Virus record (IMG/VR): IMGVR_UViG_3300022925_001882
Coordinates: 25,403-89,402 of that record
Strand: one strand, 5' to 3'
From: a virus
Length of the DNA: 64,000 bases
Part shown: positions 35,234 to 41,203 of the stretch, in pieces
Layout of the letters: the number at the start of each line of letters is the position of its first letter
How positions within the stretch are numbered: the first letter of the stretch is position 1
Notes under the pieces: model-generated
What the model was told of the DNA's origin: nothing
Seen by the model: only the letters and a program-made list of their open reading frames with translations
Database searches by the model: none
Program-made: the position numbers and the translations under genes

Positions 35234-36274
35234 TTATCTGATTTTCATGCAAGTTGACTCTGCTAACACTTTCCAGTTATTAACACCAGTCACTTTGAAT
35301 AAGTCAGCAATCTTAAGAGCCATTCTCATTGAGATTTCTCTAAGTTTGTGAGCATTCTCTTCCATGAAGTCAAAGATTTCTTGACCTTGACCATCGTTGA
35401 AGTCGTAGTCTTTGAACAAACCACCGTCACTGTCTCTGTCAACCTGCTTGATTCTAAGCATTTTGTCTCTAGCACTGTCGATAGTCAGATCCAAGAAGTG
35501 ACACCTTGACTGAAGGGCTTCTAAGTGATCCTGCAACTTCTTAGACTTCAAGTGTTCAAACTTCAAGTTAGTAATGAAGATACATGAACCTTTGAACTCA
35601 AAAGAGTTTGGAATACCTTCTCTGTTAAGAAGACTAGAATCAGAGTTCCAGCAAATCCTTCTGCTTTTGCCTGAGTCAAGGGCTGCCTTAAGAATGTTAA
35701 GAGCAAGATCGTCCTGAAAAACAGAGTCACAGTCATCAAACACTAAAACGTTTTTAGCATCAGAATACTTGTAAAGAACTGCGTAAAGACCTAGAGCAGT
35801 CATTGCACCTTTAACAACTTCATACCTAGTTCTGCTGTTAGTCAGTTGATCAAACAATGAAGCCTTCTCCATTTGTTGTTCAACACCATAAGACTTACCT
35901 ACACCTGGAGGGCCTGAAACGATCATTGCTCTAATGTCGCCTGCGATAGTAGCCTTAGCCATATCATCAAGGATGTCGAATCTAGTTTTGATTCTGTCCA
36001 TAGCCTCAGTTTCTGTTTCAGTCACCTCGGGTGCTAGTTCTTCAACTGCTTGATTAGCCATAATTGGTTTCTCAGTTCCCCATGTGATATCGTTAATGTT
36101 ATTAACTTTGATTTTAACATTAGCAATTTGAACTTGGGGAAACTTACCGTCATTTTTGACAGTAACGAATCCACCGCGTTTGCCTGTTGCGTAACCCTTA
36201 ACCAACTCAAATTGTTGATTAACGATTGGTTGATTTCTGTACTCTCCGTACTTTACTGTGATAGTCTGTGTCAT
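35234..36274 (-). CDS. AAA+ ATPase
   Basis: 346 residues. Residues 1-70 form a small N-terminal domain without motif. Walker A is GPPGVGKS (121-128), Walker B VLVFDDCD (176-183), and a sensor-like SCIFITNLKF follows near 260. It does not match gp44. It resembles a phage AAA protein found alongside VWA proteins in marine T4-like genomes. It is a single-gene unit with two perfect sigma70 promoters upstream and a strong terminator, so it is expressed early and heavily. Possible work with the VWA protein at 61901-63193 is suggested by the shared promoter box. Confidence 0.8.
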   Translation of the reverse strand: MTQTITVKYGEYRNQPIVNQQFELVKGYATGKRGGFVTVKNDGKFPQVQIANVKIKVNNINDITWGTEKPIMANQAVEELAPEVTETETEAMDRIKTRFDILDDMAKATIAGDIRAMIVSGPPGVGKSYGVEQQMEKASLFDQLTNSRTRYEVVKGAMTALGLYAVLYKYSDAKNVLVFDDCDSVFQDDLALNILKAALDSGKSRRICWNSDSSLLNREGIPNSFEFKGSCIFITNLKFEHLKSKKLQDHLEALQSRCHFLDLTIDSARDKMLRIKQVDRDSDGGLFKDYDFNDGQGQEIFDFMEENAHKLREISMRMALKIADLFKVTGVNNWKVLAESTCMKIR

Positions 36275-36309
36275 ATTAACTCCGTTGTGTCAGTTTAAGT
36301 TATACAATA

Positions 36310-36338
36310 ATTATACTACCTTTGGGTAGTAATGTCAA
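36310..36338 (-). promoter_or_regulatory. Consensus sigma70 promoter P1 of the AAA gene with CCCAAAGG box
   Basis: Perfect TTGACA (36338-36333) and TATAAT (36315-36310), 17-bp spacer. The spacer contains CTACCCAAAGGTAG, an inverted repeat. A second GCCCAAAGGC lies just upstream of -35, 21 bp away (two helical turns). The same box occurs in the VWA-gene promoter. Confidence 0.85.
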
Positions 36339-36390
36339 GCCTTTGGGCAAACTTTTTTAAGATTTTTTTGTTTGCTTTTTGACTTTTCAT
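36316..36390 (-). other. Possible 24-codon micro-ORF between the two AAA promoters
   Basis: ATG follows the TATAAT of the upstream promoter by 7 nt (TATAATAGATAGTATG). The 24-residue product would be Lys-rich (begins MKSQKANKKILKKFAQR). It ends inside the P1 spacer. There is no Shine-Dalgarno, so expression would need leaderless initiation. Confidence 0.25.
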
Positions 36391-36397
36391 ACTATCT

Positions 36398-36426
36398 ATT
36401 ATACGGAAAAAGGTACCAAATGTCAA
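36398..36426 (-). promoter_or_regulatory. Consensus sigma70 promoter P2 of the AAA gene
   Basis: Perfect TTGACA (36426-36421) and TATAAT (36403-36398), 17-bp spacer, preceded by AAAAGGC as P1 is preceded by AAAGGC. Spacer has GGTACC rather than CCCAAAGG. Confidence 0.85.
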
Positions 36427-36481
36427 GCCTTTTTACCATTATTTTACCATTATTTCGCCTAGTAAAATCAATGAGTTACGA

Positions 36482-36940
36482 TTAATCTACTTGGATATCT
36501 TCCATACCAGCAGTTCTGAGACGTACAATATGTCCCATTTGCCACTGTTTTGCGTCTAGGCCTTTCATTATGCCCAGATACTTATTTCTAAGCAGGGCTA
36601 CTTCGTTGATAAGATACTCAAAGTCTATCACTTCATCTTCTCCATCTACATACTTTTCAGCATCACGTGAAGTTAAGGCTCGTTGATATTTCTCTAAGTA
36701 TTTTTGAAAATGTGTTCTGCGAATCTTACGTAGTTTGATATTAAGAAGGTTGAGCACCGCTTCAATCTCTTGTAGTTGATTGAAACGATGTTCTGTTATG
36801 CCTGGCAGTGCTGATATATGTTTCTCAACATAACCACTGACAATGCAATCCTTTTTACTAGACAGCAGTTCTGATTCGTAATGAGCAATGAAGTCAGGTA
36901 TTACTGACAAGTCATGGCTAATACGTGTATACCAATTCAA
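36482..36940 (-). CDS. uvsY: UvsY-like recombination mediator
   Basis: 152 residues from TTG at 36940 (AGGGG upstream). Helical and charged. The C-terminal half, LLRNKYLGIMKGLDAKQWQM then IVRLRTAGMED, parallels T4 UvsY (YWGILLDFCSGALDAIKSRG then IKHIQDMRAFEAG). UvsY loads UvsX on gp32-coated DNA. Position next to uvsX supports this. Identity is low, so the call is moderate. Confidence 0.65.
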   Translation of the reverse strand: MNWYTRISHDLSVIPDFIAHYESELLSSKKDCIVSGYVEKHISALPGITEHRFNQLQEIEAVLNLLNIKLRKIRRTHFQKYLEKYQRALTSRDAEKYVDGEDEVIDFEYLINEVALLRNKYLGIMKGLDAKQWQMGHIVRLRTAGMEDIQVD

Positions 36941-36949
36941 GTAATACCC

Positions 36950-37201
36950 CTAATCCCACTCATCATCAACTTCATCATAGTCATCATCGTCTTCTTCCCA
37001 AACTTCATCTTCGTCTTCTGAAAAGTAAGATAATGCTTCCTTGATCTTTTTATCGTCTTTAAAGGCTTTCTTTATTTCTTGTGCAGTCATGCCTTCATCG
37101 ATTAAATGATTGACGAGTACGTCAGCCGCTTCGTGTATATCACCATCTTCAATCGAAGGTTTGATGATTTCCCAGATTCTGGCTAAATCATTCAAATTCA
37201 T
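36950..37201 (-). CDS. Small acidic protein
   Basis: 83 residues: a helical N-terminal half with GMTAQEIKKAFKDD and a very acidic tail (SEDEDEVWEEDDDDYDEVDD). It lies between uvsX and uvsY with gaps of 3 and 9 bp. An acidic tail like this could bind a basic partner such as UvsX or compete for single-strand DNA sites; that is speculation. Confidence 0.6.
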   Translation of the reverse strand: MNLNDLARIWEIIKPSIEDGDIHEAADVLVNHLIDEGMTAQEIKKAFKDDKKIKEALSYFSEDEDEVWEEDDDDYDEVDDEWD

Positions 37202-37204
37202 ATG

Positions 37205-38281
37205 CTATTCCTCTACAGTTTCTAATACGTCTTCTTCGTTATTTACATTATCCAACGCAGTTTTAACTTCAGAGTATTCTGACATAAGCATATCCAAACA
37301 CCCGTCTTCATTTGCTTCCCAAGGCTTTCTAAACTTGAGAACTTCTTCACCAGATTGAGTGATATACTTTAAACGATTGCCTTGCTTAGTTAGTAAGCCT
37401 GATTTCTCAAACAAATCAACTAAACCAGAATAGGGATTCATACCTGTTTCATAAGGAATCTTCACTTGCACACCCTCGAAAGGTTTTGCATAACGAGTCT
37501 TCATTACTTTACAACCTGCACGAATACCTCTGACATCAGAGATTTTATTTCCTGCGGCGTCTTCTTTTAGTTTCATTTTCTTCATAGCAACTACGATACT
37601 TGATGCATAGATAAAGCCTTGACCACCAGAGATTTTATCGTCTGGGTCAAACATATCTTGTGATGCATATGTATGATTAGTTGCAACGAGTCCAACGTTA
37701 TAACTACCGAACATGTTAACTGAGTTCCTAACTAAAGCAGTCAATGCCTTAGGCTTACGACCCATGTCACCTTTCATATCACCTTTGTCAAATTGATCAA
37801 CATCAGTTGGGGTCAGTAACATACCCAATGAGTCAATTACAAATAACACTTTAGGACGTTCTTCGTCTGCCATGTCTTTATAATCTTTCATAAAGGTTGA
37901 GATAGTTTTTGCTACATCGTCAATCATACTCATGCTCAACTTCAAAAGTTTTTCTTCTGAAGTATCGACACCCAATGCATGTAGCCAAGTTTCATCAAGT
38001 GCATTCTCTGAGTCAATTAAGACTACAAAGATGCCCTGATCTTGTGCTGACTTTACAATGTTGCCTGCGGCGAAATATGATTTACCTGCGCCTGATTCTC
38101 CTGCAAATACAGTAACCTTACCTAAAGGAACACCTCTGTGAAAATCACCTGAGATAAGATAGTTGAGTGCATAAGAACCCGTTGAGATCCAGTCTGTTGG
38201 ATCATTGAATCCTATTGACAAGCCGTCAATGGATTTGGTTATGTCTTTCCTAAATTTGGAAACGTCAAATGGTTTTGCCAC
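37205..38281 (-). CDS. uvsX: RecA-like recombinase UvsX
   Basis: 358 residues (T4 UvsX 391). Walker A is GESGAGKS (61-68), preceded by GVPLGKVTVFA. Downstream VLFVIDSLGML is Walker B, and a VATNHTYASQD loop and SGGQGFIYASSIVV match RecA-type L2/motor segments. It performs strand exchange. Start is GTG at 38281 with AGGAG 5 nt upstream. It begins a run with UvsY-like and the acidic protein. Confidence 0.92.
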   Translation of the reverse strand: MAKPFDVSKFRKDITKSIDGLSIGFNDPTDWISTGSYALNYLISGDFHRGVPLGKVTVFAGESGAGKSYFAAGNIVKSAQDQGIFVVLIDSENALDETWLHALGVDTSEEKLLKLSMSMIDDVAKTISTFMKDYKDMADEERPKVLFVIDSLGMLLTPTDVDQFDKGDMKGDMGRKPKALTALVRNSVNMFGSYNVGLVATNHTYASQDMFDPDDKISGGQGFIYASSIVVAMKKMKLKEDAAGNKISDVRGIRAGCKVMKTRYAKPFEGVQVKIPYETGMNPYSGLVDLFEKSGLLTKQGNRLKYITQSGEEVLKFRKPWEANEDGCLDMLMSEYSEVKTALDNVNNEEDVLETVEE

Positions 38282-38289
38282 AATTACTC

Positions 38290-38526
38290 CTATTGATTAG
38301 ATTGTTTGTTGTTAATTCTACTAGAGTTAGAAGGCTTTTGCAAGATTTCTGGGCAGGCTTCTGCCATATCATCTAAATCGAAATCAGCAGGGTAATGTCT
38401 TAGTGCGGCTCTTGCCCTATCTCTGATAAGACTTGGTACACGCGGAGTTTTACCCGGATCGCATAATTCTTCTAATAATTTCTTCCCTTGTTTAAGGGCT
38501 CTAAATCTTTCGTCTGGTAGTGTCAT
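38290..38526 (-). CDS. Small hypothetical protein (BPSL0761-like)
   Basis: 78 residues. MTLPDERFRALKQGKKLLEE, then DPGKTPRVPSLIRDRARAAL and RHYP, match the BPSL0761 family of short proteins found in proteobacteria and phages. Function of the family is unknown. It precedes uvsX by 8 bp and follows gp32 across a hairpin. Confidence 0.65.
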   Translation of the reverse strand: MTLPDERFRALKQGKKLLEELCDPGKTPRVPSLIRDRARAALRHYPADFDLDDMAEACPEILQKPSNSSRINNKQSNQ

Positions 38527-38539
38527 TTTAATTTTCTCC

Positions 38540-38568
38540 TACAAAATATGGGGGAGTTGCCTCCCCCA
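38540..38568 (-). terminator. Hairpin with GCAA tetraloop after gp32, likely terminator
   Basis: TGGGGGAG-GCAA-CTCCCCCA (8-bp stem) then TATTTTG on the minus strand. The T-tract is interrupted, so it may only attenuate transcription into uvsX. Confidence 0.65.
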
Positions 38569-38577
38569 GACTAACAA

Positions 38578-39573
38578 TTAAGAATTGTTTTGTCTTGCAC
38601 GGATCATTGCTAGAATGTCTTGTGCTTTATCACTTGATGGTTCAGAACTTTCTGCTGGGGCCGCTGAAGGAGTTTCTACTGCTGGTGCAGTTTCTACTAC
38701 TGGTTCTGCGACTGGGGCAGGTGTCTCAACTGCGGGTGCTGGTGCACTTGAAGTTGATTCATCTACTTTAGCAGTCTCGGGTGCATCGATACCGAAAGGA
38801 CGATAGTATGCTCCAAACTTGTCAGTGTCATATGGACGACCATCTACTGATGCCTCGAACATTTCTTTAATGACTCTGAGTTCTGCTTCTGAAGGCTTCT
38901 TAGGTAAGAAGTCTGCTAGATTAAATAGACCGTGTGCTTCGATAGCCGCTTGTTCTACATCTGTTAGTGCAGATTCTTTCCTAGACCATGACGATGTTGA
39001 ATAATCAGCATACTGACCTTTTGTAGTCTTTCTGATATTAAAATCAAGACCACGCATCATATCAGTTGGCAATTCTTCAATCTCAGGATCCATCAATGAA
39101 CTTTTGATAGTTTGAAAGATTTGAGGTGAAATAACAAATCTACGAATAGGATTCGCAGGGGTGCTGTCTTCCCCAATTGGATTTTGACGAACAAAACCTT
39201 GAAAGATATATGATCTTTTCTTCCAGTATTTGTTTGCCATTTCTTTAAGAGTTTCGTCTTTGTACCAAGGACGAACTTCTGCTAATACAGGACAATTTTC
39301 ACCGAACATTTCTACGCACGGTACTTGTACTGTTACTTGTCTCACATTAGGATCACCTTTCACGCCATTAAACGGTAGTTTAATAACTTGTCTCTCAATC
39401 CAAAAGAACGAATTGTTAGTATCCGCATCGGGTAAGAAACGTAGTGAGCAAGATGCTCCTTCGTCCATTTTCCAATGTGGATAGATCGCTCCATCAGATG
39501 TTGGATACTTAGATCCAGATGATTTATTTTCTTGTGCCGCGAGACGGGCACGGATGTCTGCTAGACTGGCCAT
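38578..39573 (-). CDS. 32: Single-strand DNA-binding protein gp32
   Basis: 331 residues (T4 gp32 301). An N-terminal cooperativity segment (MASLADIRARLAAQ) is followed by a Phe/Tyr/Trp-rich OB-type core, then a Pro/Ala linker (APAPAVETPAPVAEP) and a C-terminal helix (SDKAQDILAMIRARQNN). The T4 zinc motif is not clear here. AAGGAG precedes the ATG, and the mRNA would carry a 100-nt leader with a UUCG hairpin, which recalls autoregulation of T4 gene 32. Confidence 0.85.
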   Translation of the reverse strand: MASLADIRARLAAQENKSSGSKYPTSDGAIYPHWKMDEGASCSLRFLPDADTNNSFFWIERQVIKLPFNGVKGDPNVRQVTVQVPCVEMFGENCPVLAEVRPWYKDETLKEMANKYWKKRSYIFQGFVRQNPIGEDSTPANPIRRFVISPQIFQTIKSSLMDPEIEELPTDMMRGLDFNIRKTTKGQYADYSTSSWSRKESALTDVEQAAIEAHGLFNLADFLPKKPSEAELRVIKEMFEASVDGRPYDTDKFGAYYRPFGIDAPETAKVDESTSSAPAPAVETPAPVAEPVVETAPAVETPSAAPAESSEPSSDKAQDILAMIRARQNNS

Positions 39574-39626
39574 AATGTTTTCTCCTTTAATGTATGCCTA
39601 AGTTTAGTTTTATATGTGTTGTCGCA

Positions 39627-39638
39627 AGACCGAAGTCT
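39627..39638 (-). other. UUCG-tetraloop hairpin in gp32 leader
   Basis: AGAC-TTCG-GTCT on the minus strand, the most stable tetraloop type, in the 5' leader of gp32. Could stabilise the mRNA or help nucleate gp32 binding. Confidence 0.55.
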
Positions 39639-39677
39639 CACTAGTTTAGTTTTGTTAAAAACATGACACATGAATCT

Positions 39678-39705
39678 ATTATACACTAATATCTTCCTAT
39701 GTCAA
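39678..39705 (-). promoter_or_regulatory. Consensus sigma70 promoter of gp32
   Basis: TTGACA (39705-39700) and TATAAT (39683-39678), both perfect, 16-bp spacer, about 105 nt upstream of the gp32 ATG. Confidence 0.8.
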
Positions 39706-39832
39706 TAAGTATTTATGCCTGATTTACCCATTTATAAAAAACTTATAAAAAGTGCGATCTCCAAGTTTAGGGACCTGAGTAACAACAATCTCTGTATCAT
39801 GTGCTATATATGAAATTTCTGACCCAGAATCA

Positions 39833-39838
39833 TAAATA
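39833..39838 (+). promoter_or_regulatory. Late promoter of the plus-strand secreted-protein cassette
   Basis: CATAAATACTAGTG; leader of about 40 nt then AAGGGA and the ATG at 39878. The 304-bp gap with gp32 holds this box, the gp32 promoter and the gp32 leader, and nothing else evident. Confidence 0.65.
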
Positions 39839-39877
39839 CTAGTGCGAACTAACTTACGATTAAGGGAATCACATACC

Positions 39878-41203
39878 ATGCATATGAGACAATTGAAAAT
39901 CGCACTAATTTTATTTAGTGTCGGGGTTGCCAGCCCAAATATTTTTGCACAGGCTACTGGAACTTGTACAGCCGGTACTGAGAATTGTACGGCATCAACT
40001 ACAACCAGTACATCAACCAATACCAATACAAACACTAATACGAATACTAATACTTCAACCAGTACTAGTAACAATACCAACACCAACACCAACACTAATA
40101 CCAACACTAATACCAACACCAATACCAATACTAACACCAATAATAACACTAATAACAATACCAATACTAATACTTCAACCAGTACATCAACAAATACCAA
40201 TAACAATACCAATAATAATACGAATACTAATACGAATACTAATACTTCAACCAGTACTAGTAACAATACCAACACCAATAACAATACTAATACCAACAAT
40301 ACCACAAGTAACAACACCAATACCAATACGAATGTAAACACCAATACTAATAATACTACAAGTAACAATACCAATACTAATACCAATAACAACACCAATA
40401 ATACAACGGTGAATAGTACTTCCAATAATACGAATACTAACAATAACAATTCTAACATTAACCAGAACGTAAATAGCAACAGCAATTCTACGTCAACCAA
40501 TACGAATAATAACAATAATAATACGACCTCAAATAATACTAATACCAATAACAATAACAACACTTCGACTAGTACAAGTGAGTCCAATGTTACGACTAAC
40601 AACAAGTCTGAAAACAATAACACCAACACGAACAATAACACCAACATAAACAAAACTGATCAGACTATCAAACAAGAGATCACTACAAAGGCGCCACCTG
40701 CTAGTGCAATTGCACCAAGCATAGGGTCAAGTTATTCACAAGATTTATGTACAACTGGTGTGTCTGGTGCGTTTCAGGGGCAAGTATTTGGTATATCAGG
40801 TGGTAAGTCTGTTAGAGATATGAACTGTGAAAGGATCAAACTATCTAAAACAATATATGATATGGGTATGAAAGTAGCCGCAGTATCATTAATGTGTCAG
40901 GATCCTAGAGTGTTTAGAGCAATGGAGATGGCAGGTACACCTTGTCCATATATGGGTGCTATTGGTCCAGCCGCTTCTGAGCAGTGGGAAGAAAATGAAG
41001 GAAGAAGACCTGACTCAAGTGCAACTACTAAAGACAAGTTTTTAGGTTTATTTACGAACAATGATGAAATAGAAGAAGATAATATTTCTAATGTGACTGC
41101 TGATCAAGCCGCTTTCATCGAAAAATGTACTAGACCTGACTTTAAAGGAAGACGTAAATCTAGTAGGACTTGTGAGAGAGAATGGTTCGAATTAAACTCT
41201 TAA
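39878..41203 (+). CDS. Secreted protein with long Asn/Thr repeat and Cys-containing C-terminal domain
   Basis: 441 residues from ATG 39878 (AAGGGA 10 nt upstream; a GTG at 39842 lacks a good site). A signal peptide ends at AQ (about residue 25). Residues about 43-260 are almost purely Asn and Thr with some Ser. The final 180 residues are a folded domain with six or more Cys (DLCTTGVSG, RDMNCERIKLSKTIYDMGMK, LMCQDPRVF, TPCPY). I recall the C-terminal domain from other marine phages. The tract suggests a flexible extended stalk. A role on the host envelope or virion is inferred. Confidence 0.7.
   Translation: MHMRQLKIALILFSVGVASPNIFAQATGTCTAGTENCTASTTTSTSTNTNTNTNTNTNTSTSTSNNTNTNTNTNTNTNTNTNTNTNTNNNTNNNTNTNTSTSTSTNTNNNTNNNTNTNTNTNTSTSTSNNTNTNNNTNTNNTTSNNTNTNTNVNTNTNNTTSNNTNTNTNNNTNNTTVNSTSNNTNTNNNNSNINQNVNSNSNSTSTNTNNNNNNTTSNNTNTNNNNNTSTSTSESNVTTNNKSENNNTNTNNNTNINKTDQTIKQEITTKAPPASAIAPSIGSSYSQDLCTTGVSGAFQGQVFGISGGKSVRDMNCERIKLSKTIYDMGMKVAAVSLMCQDPRVFRAMEMAGTPCPYMGAIGPAASEQWEENEGRRPDSSATTKDKFLGLFTNNDEIEEDNISNVTADQAAFIEKCTRPDFKGRRKSSRTCEREWFELNS
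40005..40650 (+). repeat. Low-complexity (AAYACN)n repeat encoding Asn-Thr
   Basis: About 640 bp of AAT/AAC and ACN codons in varied order. Synonymous codons are mixed, so selection appears to act on the peptide rather than on exact DNA repeats. The opposite strand shows a long Leu/Val-rich open frame only because of this composition. Confidence 0.9.

Noticed and set aside
40005-40650. CRISPR array at the repeat.
   Set aside because: The repeat is a continuous low-complexity coding tract with no regular spacers or palindromic repeats.
39724-40653. Long minus-strand ORF of Leu/Val/Phe-rich protein opposite the Asn/Thr repeat.
   Set aside because: It is the reverse complement of the AAY-ACN repeat, has no Shine-Dalgarno or promoter and its composition follows from the repeat.
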